Origin: DATMYQ01 sp035560935
GTDB lineage: Bacteria; Bacillota; Negativicutes; Sporomusales; Sporomusaceae
Length of the DNA: 33,223 bases
Assembly: GCA_035560935.1 (NCBI GenBank)
Contig: DATMYQ010000144.1
Coordinates: forward strand, 1 to 33,223
Direction of reading: 5' to 3'
Shown: piece by piece, positions 16,642 through 24,803 of the stretch
How the letters are laid out: each line of letters opens with the position of its first letter
Numbering within the stretch: position 1 is the stretch's first letter
Translations under genes and position numbers: made by a program
The notes under the pieces: model-generated
Told to the model about the DNA's origin: nothing
Database searches by the model: none
What the model saw: the letters and a program-made list of their open reading frames with translations, nothing else

Positions 16642-18093
16642 TTATTGGCAGGAGTTAATGCTTGTTGCCAGCAACGGTGACGCCAGCAAGATATCGTCGT
16701 GGAGACGGAACTCAACTTTTTGCTGCATTTCGGTTACTGGCATAAGAATTTTGCCGATTGTGACAGTAACTCCGGGATAAATGGGACCGTGGACAAGAAT
16801 TTTACCGTGCTGGCGGAGTGTTTTTAGTTCCTGACCCATATTATGGAGTTGTGCTTGAGCGGTTGCTACTTCTGCAGCCATTTTTTTGTGTTCAGCTTCT
16901 AACTCGCGCTTGGCTTGTTTACGTTCTTCCGACAGGGAATGAGTGGGAGCGTTGTTAAACATAGCTAGTGGTTTGCGTAACTGTTCCAATTGGTGTTTGT
17001 TTTCCGCTAATGCCCAGGAGAGTTTTTCTTCTTCTGCTTCCAGTGTCGGATTGACGCCGGCGCGCAATTCCGTCAGGGCAGCGCGGGGACGGCCGGCGGA
17101 ATAGGTGATGATGTCCTGGGCCGCATTCAGACAGCCGCCGATGATTTGACTTTGGGCACTTGCCAGCTCAATGGACTGGTGCGCTTCCACTTGGCTGTGC
17201 AGGATTACGCTGTGGGCCAGGACGTTGCCGCCGGCAAAAATGGTGGCATTTTCAATGAACTGAGCAATGATATCACCCTGGGCCCGGATTTCTCCTTTGT
17301 GCATTCCCTGGATTCCGTGCCGGACAATAATTTTTTGGGCATGGATGGTTCCGCCGGTGACCATGCCCCGGATGTCGACAGTACCGGTGGCTTTGACGGT
17401 AAAACCGGCGGTCACCGAGCCGTTTACCACTACGCTGCCGGTAAAATCAATATTGCCGGTGGAAAAATCCACATCTCCGTCGATTTGCAGACAGGGAAGG
17501 ACATGCAGTTGGTTTCTGTCCAGAATAATTTGTCCGTCACTGTTGGCGATGGCCGTGAGACCGTCATCCGAAAGAATAACGTTTTTGCCGGCCCGCAGCG
17601 GGATATCTTTACCGGCTCGGGCCGCTATCGGCAGTCCGAGGACATCCGTGCCATCCGTGCCGGGCGTAGCGGGAGTTTTTATTGCCAGGCGGTCGCCTTT
17701 GTGGACGATCGTGAACAGATTCAGGTTCTTAAAATCAACGCGCCCATTTTCCAATTCTATCGGGCAGCCCCGGGTTTCTTGGGAAACTAAATAGTGGATG
17801 CTGGCATCCTGACCACCGGACGGCAACGTGCCTTTGGCGCAGGGAAACTTCAATCCCGGACGTGCCTGTGCCTGTTTTACCGCTGCGGCGTCAATTCCGT
17901 GACGAATGCCGCTCTGTTCCATTTTGAGATAGAGTTCGGAGAGTTCCGGAATACGGCAACCTTCCGGTAGATTAATCTGGATCATGGCTTCCATGCGGTC
18001 CCGGGTGATAAAGATCGCAATATTCGGTTCGGTGGGGCTGTTGGCAAGCAGGCGTTGCGCCTGCTTGATCAGTTCGTCAGTGGAGTCGGTCAA
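16642..18093 (-). CDS. FapA / DUF342 family protein
   Basis: This roughly 483-residue protein belongs to the FapA (DUF342) family. The N-terminal third carries the family's PEGCRIPELSELYLKMEQSGIRHGID and KGDRLAIKTPATPGTDGTDVLG stretches. The middle (about 195-350) is a right-handed beta-helix type repeat (GDVDFSTGNIDFTGSVVVNGSV, GTVDIRGMVTGGTIHA, GDIIAQFIENATIFAGGNV). A C-terminal coiled coil (about 355-440) and a short beta tail follow. Family members are linked to flagellar/pilus localisation and surface signalling, with biochemical function unclear. AAGGAG on the - strand is only 1 nt from the GTG at 18102 but 10 nt from an in-frame TTG at 18093, which I prefer. It lies about 20 nt after the MetH-activation-like gene and is probably cotranscribed with it. 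Confidence 0.85.
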   Translation of the reverse strand: MTDSTDELIKQAQRLLANSPTEPNIAIFITRDRMEAMIQINLPEGCRIPELSELYLKMEQSGIRHGIDAAAVKQAQARPGLKFPCAKGTLPSGGQDASIHYLVSQETRGCPIELENGRVDFKNLNLFTIVHKGDRLAIKTPATPGTDGTDVLGLPIAARAGKDIPLRAGKNVILSDDGLTAIANSDGQIILDRNQLHVLPCLQIDGDVDFSTGNIDFTGSVVVNGSVTAGFTVKATGTVDIRGMVTGGTIHAQKIIVRHGIQGMHKGEIRAQGDIIAQFIENATIFAGGNVLAHSVILHSQVEAHQSIELASAQSQIIGGCLNAAQDIITYSAGRPRAALTELRAGVNPTLEAEEEKLSWALAENKHQLEQLRKPLAMFNNAPTHSLSEERKQAKRELEAEHKKMAAEVATAQAQLHNMGQELKTLRQHGKILVHGPIYPGVTVTIGKILMPVTEMQQKVEFRLHDDILLASPLLATSINSCQ

Positions 18094-18115
18094 TGGGGAC
18101 ACGCTCCTTTTGATA

Positions 18116-18787
18116 TTATTTGCGCGCCTGACATTTAAGTTCCGGGGAGGCCGAAGAGAAGTCGGATGCCGTCGCTGGTAAGTTCAGACGAAATTGATAG
18201 GGGTGGAGGCCAACCAGCGACAAGAGGCTGTAGCTTGGGGTGAGATATTGATCGTCCACACAGGACAGCGTCAGTTTGGCACCGCCGCAAAGCAATAAAA
18301 AGTCATTAATGGGAAAAAAAGATAAATCAGCAGGTAAAATAATGTGGTTGCCGATGGAATATCCGAGTTGCCCGGCGTGTTGTGACAACGCGGCAATAAC
18401 TTGCGTGGCGCAGATATCCAAAGCACATTTGGCGGCCGCGTTCACCAGAAGACCATTGGTATAATCACCTTGGTTAAGTTTGTCGGCCGCATACGTCGAT
18501 AACACAGATCCCAGTGTTACGGCTACCAGCGCGACCTGGTGTGATCCGGCCAGCAGTGGCACTCCGGGCAACATGGCTACGGATAACGGGGGAAGGGATA
18601 CGATGCTGTCGGTTTCGGCGTCGAAGGGATAAATTTCCCAGGAACCGCGCGGTGTTGCTTTTTCCTGTACTTGCATGCATGCCGTTTCAATTAACGTGTC
18701 CGGCAATGCCAGCTGAGGAGAAATCCCCAGTTGGCGGCGGATAATTGCCGGATCAAGTAACGGTAAAACCGGTGTATGTAGTCGCAT
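18116..18787 (-). CDS. vitamin B12-dependent methionine synthase activation-domain-like protein
   Basis: This 223-residue soluble protein resembles the reactivation domain of cobalamin-dependent methionine synthase: VTLGSVLSTYAADKLNQGDYTNGLLVNAAAKCALDICATQVI matches the LG...GDY..GL..DA...A segment, and LTPSYSLLSLVGL matches the terminal MTP..S.S..VG. stretch. The SPGYG motif that normally lies between them is not recognisable here (QLGYSIGNHIILP instead), so SAM binding or activity is doubtful. The N-terminal 70 residues are not diagnostic. ATG 18787 is preferred because GGAGG is 5 nt upstream; the ATG 12 nt earlier overlaps that site. A good promoter lies just upstream on the - strand. Function as a MetH partner is uncertain; no methionine synthase is in the window. 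Confidence 0.5.
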   Translation of the reverse strand: MRLHTPVLPLLDPAIIRRQLGISPQLALPDTLIETACMQVQEKATPRGSWEIYPFDAETDSIVSLPPLSVAMLPGVPLLAGSHQVALVAVTLGSVLSTYAADKLNQGDYTNGLLVNAAAKCALDICATQVIAALSQHAGQLGYSIGNHIILPADLSFFPINDFLLLCGGAKLTLSCVDDQYLTPSYSLLSLVGLHPYQFRLNLPATASDFSSASPELKCQARK

Positions 18788-18822
18788 AGGAACCTCCATT
18801 GCGCAATCTTTGCGTTAAAATC

Positions 18823-18852
18823 ATCATATTGCCTGCGCGGTGACGGTGTCAA
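18823..18852 (-). promoter_or_regulatory. sigma-A promoter for the MetH-activation-like/FapA operon
   Basis: On the - strand, a perfect TTGACA (18847-18852) and TATGAT (18823-18828) are 18 nt apart. Transcription would begin near 18816, about 30 nt before the start codon. Confidence 0.65.
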
Positions 18853-19123
18853 GGATGATTTAAAAAATTCACAAAAGAGACGTTAAATTTACAAACCAGC
18901 AGGCGGAAGCAGAGCAGTCTTTCCGCTAATTCTACGGGTGAAAGTCAAATTTGCGGCAGGAAAACGCCGTTGTATGTGGAATCAAAGATAATGCAGAAAC
19001 TAATCCTGAAAAATTACCGATTGTTTCCCGGGGGATTTTCATAGTCGGACTTTGTGCGGTCCGGCGGTCAAATAGCGGAATTTGAGCAGGCTCTGTGATT
19101 CAAAGAATTTTGAGGTGAAAGCA
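18853..19123. other. intergenic region between divergent operons
   Basis: This A+T-richer stretch lies between a leftward operon (promoter at 18823-18852) and rightward soj. It must contain the soj-spo0J promoter, but I see no convincing -35/-10 pair. It contains no full parS. No small ORF with a good ribosome site and no stable T-tailed hairpin were seen. Confidence 0.5.
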
Positions 19124-19885
19124 TTGGTAAAAGTAATTGCGGTTGCAAACCAAAAAGGTGGTGTGGGAAAAACGACCACCGCGGTCAATTTGAGTGCCTG
19201 CTTAGCGGCGTTGGGGAAAAGTGTTTTGTTGATTGATATGGATCCTCAGGGAAACTCCACCAGCGGGCTGGGCTTTCCTAAAGGAGAAGTGAAACGTTGC
19301 AGTTATGATGTTTTGATTAATGATATTCCCATGAGCAGAGCGGTTGTTGCCACGGAAATCAATAACCTGAGCCTGTTGCCGGCAACGATTCAATTGGCCG
19401 GAGCAGAGATTGAACTGGTATCAATCATGTCCCGTGAGGCAAGGTTGAAAAAATCATTGGACAAAGAGAAGCACAATTATGACTATGTGATTATTGACTG
19501 TCCTCCATCATTAGGTTTACTGACGATTAATGCCTTAATGGCTGCTAATTCTGTCTTGGTTCCGATTCAGTGCGAATTTTATGCGCTGGAAGGATTAACG
19601 CAATTAATGAACACGATTACCTTGGTTCAGAAAAACTTGAATCCGGTATTGACGTTGGAAGGTGTCGTTTTAACCATGTTTGATGCCCGGACTAATCTTT
19701 CTATCCAGGTGGTGGACGAAGTGAAAAATCATTTTCGCCATAAAGTGTATCAGACCATTATTCCGCGGAATGTTCGGCTTAGTGAGGCGCCCAGTCACGG
19801 AAAACCGGTGATAACATATGATCCGAAATCCAAGGGGAGCGAAGTGTATTTTGACTTGGCAAAAGAGGTGATCGGCGATGAATAA
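19124..19885 (+). CDS. soj: chromosome-partitioning ATPase Soj (ParA)
   Basis: Soj is a Walker-type ATPase that binds DNA when ATP-bound and works with Spo0J in origin segregation and control of DnaA. The sequence has the deviant Walker A NQKGGVGKTTTAVNL near the N-terminus, the Walker A' LLIDMDPQGNSTSGLG, and Walker B YVIIDCPPSLG; VLVPIQCEFYALEGLTQL, TMFDARTNLS and IPRNVRLSEAPSHGKPV are also family hallmarks. TTG 19124 is chosen because GAGGTG (19112-19117) is 6 nt upstream and the protein then starts MVKVIAVANQKGG and is 253 residues, as in Bacillus. It overlaps spo0J by 8 nt. Confidence 0.96.
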   Translation: MVKVIAVANQKGGVGKTTTAVNLSACLAALGKSVLLIDMDPQGNSTSGLGFPKGEVKRCSYDVLINDIPMSRAVVATEINNLSLLPATIQLAGAEIELVSIMSREARLKKSLDKEKHNYDYVIIDCPPSLGLLTINALMAANSVLVPIQCEFYALEGLTQLMNTITLVQKNLNPVLTLEGVVLTMFDARTNLSIQVVDEVKNHFRHKVYQTIIPRNVRLSEAPSHGKPVITYDPKSKGSEVYFDLAKEVIGDE

Positions 19886-20819
19886 GCAAAGAGGATTAGG
19901 GCGTGGTCTGGATGCTTTATTTTCAGGAGCGAATACTCGCAATGCAGCAGTGGATGGCGAGATCCAGCACCTCTCCTTGCTGTTGATTACACCGAATCGG
20001 TTTCAACCCCGCCGTGTATTTGATGAAGAGGCGTTGGCAGATCTGGCGCAATCGATTAAACAACATGGTGTCCTGCAGCCCATTATGGTTCGAAAAACTG
20101 TTGAAGGGTATGAACTGATTGCCGGTGAACGACGCTGGCGGGCTTCCCAGTTAGCAGGACTTAAAACGATACCGGCCATATTGAAAGACTATACGGACGG
20201 CGAGATGACGGAAATCGCGCTGGTTGAAAACTTGCAGCGGGAGAACTTAAACCCCATCGAAGAAGCGATTGCCTATAAAAAACTAATGGAAGAGTTTGGT
20301 TTGACGCAGGAGGAAGTCGCTCGTAAAATTGGACGCAGTCGTTCGTTGATTGCCAACACGGTCCGCTTGCTGCAATTGCATCAGGATGTGCAGCAACATG
20401 TCTGGCAGGGAACGTTGACGAATGGACAAGTACGCCCGCTCTTGGCCATTGAAAAACCGGAATTGCAAATTGAAGCGGCCAACCGGATTATTGAGGAAGG
20501 TTTATCGGCGCGGGATGTGGAGGCCATGGTTCGGCAGATGCTCAACCGGCGGGAGCGCAGGACGGAAGAGGAATCCTTGGAGGCGTCGGAGAAAGAAGAG
20601 GCAGTGTCACCGCCGGAGCGAAACTTCTTTTTGGAAGAAATCGAAGACCGGTTAAAAATGATGTTGGGTACGCAGGTAAAAATAAAAGCCGGCAAAACAA
20701 AGAGTAAGATCGAAATCGAGTTTTATTCATCGGAGGATTTGGAACGTTTGTTAGAAGCGTTGTCGGGTGCGCAGCATTTTGAGAAGGCTTCCGAACCAGT
20801 GCGACATCTGGTGGTGTAA
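19878..20819 (+). CDS. spo0J: chromosome-partitioning protein Spo0J (ParB)
   Basis: Spo0J is a CTP-dependent clamp that loads at parS, spreads, recruits condensin and regulates Soj. The 313-residue protein has the typical opening RGLGRGLDALFSG (the Soj-interacting tail), the CTP-binding motif GERRWRA (83-89), ENLQREN (117-123), and a helix-turn-helix (about 142-166, LTQEEVARKIGRSRSLIANTVRLL). A charged linker and a C-terminal dimerisation domain (DRLKMMLGTQVKIKAGKTKSKIEIEFYSSEDLERLLE) follow. GAGGTG precedes ATG 19878. A perfect parS lies 14 nt after its stop, the substrate of the protein itself. Confidence 0.97.
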   Translation: MNKQRGLGRGLDALFSGANTRNAAVDGEIQHLSLLLITPNRFQPRRVFDEEALADLAQSIKQHGVLQPIMVRKTVEGYELIAGERRWRASQLAGLKTIPAILKDYTDGEMTEIALVENLQRENLNPIEEAIAYKKLMEEFGLTQEEVARKIGRSRSLIANTVRLLQLHQDVQQHVWQGTLTNGQVRPLLAIEKPELQIEAANRIIEEGLSARDVEAMVRQMLNRRERRTEEESLEASEKEEAVSPPERNFFLEEIEDRLKMMLGTQVKIKAGKTKSKIEIEFYSSEDLERLLEALSGAQHFEKASEPVRHLVV

Positions 20820-20824
20820 ACAAG

Positions 20825-20858
20825 AGGGAAGAATGTTTCACGTGAAACATTCTTCCCT
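20825..20858. promoter_or_regulatory. parS centromere site inside a 34-bp perfect palindrome
   Basis: TGTTTCACGTGAAACA at 20834-20849 is an exact match to the universal bacterial parS consensus. The symmetry extends 9 further bases on each side, so 20825-20841 and 20842-20858 are exact reverse complements with no loop. Spo0J should load here. The AGGGAAGAA/TTCTTCCCT flanks might also let the transcript fold and help end the soj-spo0J mRNA, though there is no T-tract. Confidence 0.95.
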
Positions 20859-20939
20859 ATACGTATCAGAAATAATAAGCGCAGTGTCGTGAAGAATGCT
20901 GGCGGTGTTTTTCGCGTATCTGAAGGGCAGGTAAGGGCA

Positions 20940-22337
20940 ATGCGAATAGAAAAGGATTTGCTGGGAAGCCGCGAAGTGCCGGCAACCGTCTATTATGGGA
21001 TACATACCTTGCGAGCGACAGAAAATTTTACAATCAGCGCTTACAAAGTACATCCGCAATTGATTCGCAGCATGGCCGCGATAAAAAAAGCGGCGGCGAT
21101 GGTCAATAAAGAGTTGGGATATCTGCCGGCGGAGATTGCGGATGCCATTATAACGGCGGCCACGGAAGTGGAAGACGGGCAATGGCAGGAGCAATTTGTC
21201 GTGGATGCGTTCCAGGGTGGTGCCGGAACTTCAACGAACATGAATGTTAATGAAGTGGTGGCCAATCGGGCGATTCGTCTGCTGGGCGGGGGACTGGGCG
21301 ACTATGATATGGTCCATCCGTTGAACCATGTCAATTTGCATCAATCGACCAACGATGTGTATCCTACGGCGTTGAAAGTGGCGGCTATTCAGCTGCTGCA
21401 GCCATTGAGCGAAGCGTGCGCCCGGCTGCAGGAAGCGATGCAGGAAAAAGAAGCCCGGTTTGCCGGCGTGATTAAGGTGGGCCGGACACAATTGCAGGAC
21501 GCGGTGCCGATTATGCTGGGGCAGGAATTTAGTGCGTATGCGCAGGCGATTTCCCGGGATCGCTGGCGTTTGTACAAAGTGGAAGAGCGGTTGCGTCAGG
21601 TGAATTTGGGCGGTACGGCGGTGGGAACCGGCATTAACGCTGATAAAAAATACATCTTTCGGGTTGTTGAACAACTGCGGCAGCAAACAGGAATTGGTCT
21701 GGCCCGGGCCGAAAATATGATTGACGCCACACAAAATGCAGATGTATTTGTCGAAGTGTCGGGACTGTTGAAGGCATTAGCGGTAAATTTAAGTAAAATT
21801 GCCCATGATTTACGCCTGATGTCCTCCGGACCGCGGGCCGGGTTTTGTGAAATCCGCCTGCCGGAGCGGCAGGCGGGATCGTCGATTATGCCGGGAAAGG
21901 TCAACCCTATCATTCCGGAGGCGGTGAACCAATTAAGTTTTCATGTGATGGCGGCCGATATGGCTATCACCATCGCGGCTCAAAGCGGCCAACTGGAGCT
22001 GAATGCGTTTTTGCCGTTAGTGGCCCATCACTTGCTGGGGTGTCTGGAAATGCTGACCAATGGCGTCAACCAACTCAATGAACACTGTATTGCCGGAATT
22101 GAAGCCAATGAAACGCACTGCCGGCAGCAACTGGAGGAAAGCCTGGCAACGGTCACGGCATTGGTACCACGGTTGGGATATGATCTGGCGACGCAAATCG
22201 CCCGCGCGGCGTTTGAACAAAACATTTCTGTGGCGGCAGCGCTAAAAAACTGTCAGGTGCTAAATGACGATGAATTGGAACTCCTACTGAATCCCCGGCA
22301 AATGACAAGGCCAGGGACGGGACAACGAAAACCATAA
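20940..22337 (+). CDS. aspA: aspartate ammonia-lyase (aspartase)
   Basis: Aspartase reversibly converts L-aspartate to fumarate and ammonia. The 465-residue protein has the superfamily signatures FQGGAGTSTNMNVNEVVANRA, HVNLHQSTNDVYPTA, VGRTQLQDAVPIMLGQEFSAY and the catalytic loop GSSIMPGKVNP starting at G313. The opening RIEKDLLGSREVPATVYYGIHTLRATENF is typical of aspartase; fumarase C has a different N-terminus and SSAMPYKxNP-like variants, so aspartase is favoured. ATG 20940 follows GGTAAGGG; the frame extends upstream to 20889 without conserved sequence. The gene ends 57 nt before hydF. Aspartase genes are found near hydrogenase-maturation genes in several clostridial genomes, so cotranscription with hydF is plausible. 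Confidence 0.9.
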   Translation: MRIEKDLLGSREVPATVYYGIHTLRATENFTISAYKVHPQLIRSMAAIKKAAAMVNKELGYLPAEIADAIITAATEVEDGQWQEQFVVDAFQGGAGTSTNMNVNEVVANRAIRLLGGGLGDYDMVHPLNHVNLHQSTNDVYPTALKVAAIQLLQPLSEACARLQEAMQEKEARFAGVIKVGRTQLQDAVPIMLGQEFSAYAQAISRDRWRLYKVEERLRQVNLGGTAVGTGINADKKYIFRVVEQLRQQTGIGLARAENMIDATQNADVFVEVSGLLKALAVNLSKIAHDLRLMSSGPRAGFCEIRLPERQAGSSIMPGKVNPIIPEAVNQLSFHVMAADMAITIAAQSGQLELNAFLPLVAHHLLGCLEMLTNGVNQLNEHCIAGIEANETHCRQQLEESLATVTALVPRLGYDLATQIARAAFEQNISVAAALKNCQVLNDDELELLLNPRQMTRPGTGQRKP

Positions 22338-22394
22338 CGAGATTTGTCTAAGGAATCGCTTTGAGCAGAGGTTCCTAAGTTGAGGAGGATGATT

Positions 22395-23618
22395 ATGCAG
22401 GATACTCCAAAAGGCGGACGTTTACATATTGCGATTTTTGGTCGCAGGAACGCGGGAAAATCAAGCTTGATCAACGCATTGACCAGTCAGGATATTGCCA
22501 TCGTTTCCGCGGTGCCGGGCACCACAACGGATCCGGTATATAAAGCGATGGAGATTTTACCCATCGGACCGGTGATGATCATTGATACCGCAGGGATTGA
22601 TGACGTGGGAAGCCTGGGAGAATTGCGGATCGAACGGACCATGCAGGTTTTGAATAAATCGGACGTGGCGGTGCTGGTGGTTGAACCGGAAGCCGGGGTG
22701 GGCGATTTTGAGCAGGATTTGCTGGCAGCCATCCGCAAGCGGGGCATCCCGGCGCTGGGCGCCGTTAATAAGACGGATCTGATAGCGCTGGAACCGGAGC
22801 AGCTGAAAAAATGGCAGGAAGAACTGGACTTGGCGTTGTTACCGGTAAGCGCCAAAACTGGTCAGGGAATTGAAGAATTAAAACGCCTGATTATCAAAAA
22901 TGCTCCGGACGACTGGGAAGGGCCGCCGGTCATTGGAGACTTGTTGTCGCCGGGTGATACAGTGGTTATGGTAGTGCCCATTGATTTGGCGGCACCCAAG
23001 GGACGCCTGATTTTGCCGCAGGTGCAAACGATTCGGGACGTTCTGGATCATGATTGCGGTTGTGTAGTAGTGAAAGAACGGGAGCTGAAGGATGCGCTGG
23101 CCAACCTGAAGCATCCGCCCAAGATGGTGGTCACCGATTCGCAGGAATTTATGAAGGTGGGCGGCGATACGCCGGCTGATGTTTTACTGACGTCCTTTTC
23201 CATATTGTTTGCGCGCAATAAGGGGGATTTGGAAACGCTGGTCCAAGGGGCCAAAGCCATTGACAAGCTTCAGCCCGGGGATAAAGTGCTGATTTCAGAA
23301 GGCTGTACCCATCACCGGCAGGCTGACGATATCGGCCGGGTGAAAATTCCCCGCTGGCTGCGGCAGGCCGTGGGGGGAGAACTGGATTTTCACTGGGTAT
23401 CCGGCGGGGATTTTCCCCGTGATCTGGACACGTATCGCTTAGTGGTGCACTGTGGCGCCTGCATGCTGAACCGGCGGGAAATGCTGTATCGTCTGACCGT
23501 CGCCCGGGAAGCCGGGGTGCCGATTGTCAACTATGGCTTGCTCATTGCACATTTGCATGGGATTCTCCATCGGGCGCTGGGACCATTTCCCGGAGCGCAA
23601 ATGCTATTAGAGGAATAA
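22395..23618 (+). CDS. hydF: [FeFe]-hydrogenase H-cluster maturation GTPase HydF
   Basis: HydF is the scaffold that carries the diiron subcluster made by HydE and HydG before transfer to the [FeFe] hydrogenase. The 407-residue protein has an N-terminal G domain (GRRNAGKSSLIN P-loop, VPGTTTDPVYKAMEI, DTAGIDD, NKTD) and a dimerisation domain (PIDLAAPKGRLILPQVQTIRD). Its C-terminal cluster-binding domain carries the [4Fe-4S] ligands C304-x-H306 (EGCTHHR) and H352-C353-x2-C356 (VVHCGACMLNRREM). These match the CxH...HCxxC pattern specific to HydF among GTPases. AGGAGG at 22383-22388 fits ATG 22395 with a 6-nt spacer. HydE and HydG are not in the window. Confidence 0.95.
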   Translation: MQDTPKGGRLHIAIFGRRNAGKSSLINALTSQDIAIVSAVPGTTTDPVYKAMEILPIGPVMIIDTAGIDDVGSLGELRIERTMQVLNKSDVAVLVVEPEAGVGDFEQDLLAAIRKRGIPALGAVNKTDLIALEPEQLKKWQEELDLALLPVSAKTGQGIEELKRLIIKNAPDDWEGPPVIGDLLSPGDTVVMVVPIDLAAPKGRLILPQVQTIRDVLDHDCGCVVVKERELKDALANLKHPPKMVVTDSQEFMKVGGDTPADVLLTSFSILFARNKGDLETLVQGAKAIDKLQPGDKVLISEGCTHHRQADDIGRVKIPRWLRQAVGGELDFHWVSGGDFPRDLDTYRLVVHCGACMLNRREMLYRLTVAREAGVPIVNYGLLIAHLHGILHRALGPFPGAQMLLEE

Positions 23619-23648
23619 ACGGAAATTAAGGCGAAAGTAGGCGGATAC

Positions 23649-24803
23649 ATGATATATTTAGATAACGCCGCCACCACCTGGCCCAAACCGGAATGCGTCT
23701 ATGCCGCGGTCGATTACTGCCTGCGAAATATCGCGGCCAATCCGGGGCGTGGCGGACACCGCATGGCGCGGGAAGCGGGGCTGCTGTTGTTTGAAACTCG
23801 GGAGCTATTGGCACAATTGTTGGGGGTGGAAGACCCCAATCGAATATGTTTTACTTATAACGCCACGGACTCGCTAAACATTGCCTTGCTGGGGTTGTTG
23901 AAAGAAGGCGATGTGGTCTTGACCACATCGTTGGAGCATAATGCGGTGGCGCGACCGTTGCGATGGCTGGAACGCAACCGGGGAATCCGGCTGAAGATTA
24001 TTGGCGGCGATGATCAGGGCCGTTTGCGGCTGGATGTCTTGCAAAAAGAGTTGGAGCAAGGGGCCGCGGCAGTAGTCATGACACACGCCTCCAATGTAAC
24101 CGGCGCATTAATGCCGGTGGCGGAAGTGGGGCGGCTGACGCGCCGTCAGGGCACGCAACTTATTGTGGATGCGGCGCAGACGGCGGGTGTGGAACCTATC
24201 GATGTTGAGGCCATGGGTATTGACGTGCTGGCATTTAGCGGACATAAAGGTTTGCTGGGGCCGCAGGGAACCGGCGGAATTTATGTGCGCGAAGGGTTGG
24301 TCATTCAGCCGTTGCGGACCGGTGGTACGGGCAGTCTTTCGGAGTCGGACCGGCAGCCGGATTTTATGCCGGACAGCCTGGAAAGCGGTACACCCAACAC
24401 GCCGGGAATTGCTGGTCTGAGAGCGGCATTGCAGTATATCCATGAGCAGGGGCGTGAAGTGTTGCAAGAAAGAGAACGGCTGCTGGCCCGGCAATTGATC
24501 AACGGTTTTGCCGAGATCCCCGGTGTGCGATTATTGGGACCGGCAGCTGAGGAAGAACGGACGGCGGTGGTATCCGTAACGGTAAGAAACTGGGATAGCG
24601 GCGCGCTGGCCCGGGAACTCGATGAACAATACGGTATTGCCTGCCGTGGTGGACTGCATTGCGCGCCCTGGGCCCATGAAGCGATGGGTACGCTGAAAAC
24701 CGGTGCCGTCCGGTTTAGCCCGGGTGCGTTTACAAGCACGGAAGAAATTGAGCAGGCAGTCCGCGCTATGGAGAAGCTATGTGAAAAGGGGCAAAGTCTT
24801 TGA
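23649..24803 (+). CDS. cysteine desulfurase family (class V aminotransferase) protein
   Basis: This 384-residue PLP enzyme starts MIYLDNAATTWPKPECVY, the signature of NifS/SufS-like desulfurases. The PLP lysine is K200 (FSGHKGLLGPQGTGG), H-A-S-N-V-T-G binds the cofactor, and the mobile-loop catalytic cysteine is probably C338 in RGGLHCAPWAH. These enzymes take sulfur from cysteine for Fe-S clusters or thiolated products. The sequence (LYDNAATTWPKP...RxGLHCAP) looks like the single-gene Firmicute subfamily, not the suf/isc operon type, and no scaffold gene is adjacent. It lies 30 nt after hydF and overlaps the DUF554 gene by 4 nt, so they form an operon. Supplying sulfur for hydrogenase Fe-S clusters is a reasonable but unproven role. 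Confidence 0.88.
   Translation: MIYLDNAATTWPKPECVYAAVDYCLRNIAANPGRGGHRMAREAGLLLFETRELLAQLLGVEDPNRICFTYNATDSLNIALLGLLKEGDVVLTTSLEHNAVARPLRWLERNRGIRLKIIGGDDQGRLRLDVLQKELEQGAAAVVMTHASNVTGALMPVAEVGRLTRRQGTQLIVDAAQTAGVEPIDVEAMGIDVLAFSGHKGLLGPQGTGGIYVREGLVIQPLRTGGTGSLSESDRQPDFMPDSLESGTPNTPGIAGLRAALQYIHEQGREVLQERERLLARQLINGFAEIPGVRLLGPAAEEERTAVVSVTVRNWDSGALARELDEQYGIACRGGLHCAPWAHEAMGTLKTGAVRFSPGAFTSTEEIEQAVRAMEKLCEKGQSL

Noticed and set aside
16846..17794. Long open frames on the + strand opposite the FapA gene
   Set aside because: They are antisense shadows of a well-recognised DUF342 protein and have no homology-like features or ribosome sites.
19023..19036. Noc-binding-site-like sequence (11 of 14 to ATTTCCCGGGAAAT) upstream of soj
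   Set aside because: Equally good matches occur inside coding regions (for example 4731-4747 and 21549-21562) because CCC GGG codon contexts are common here, so it is not distinguishable from chance.
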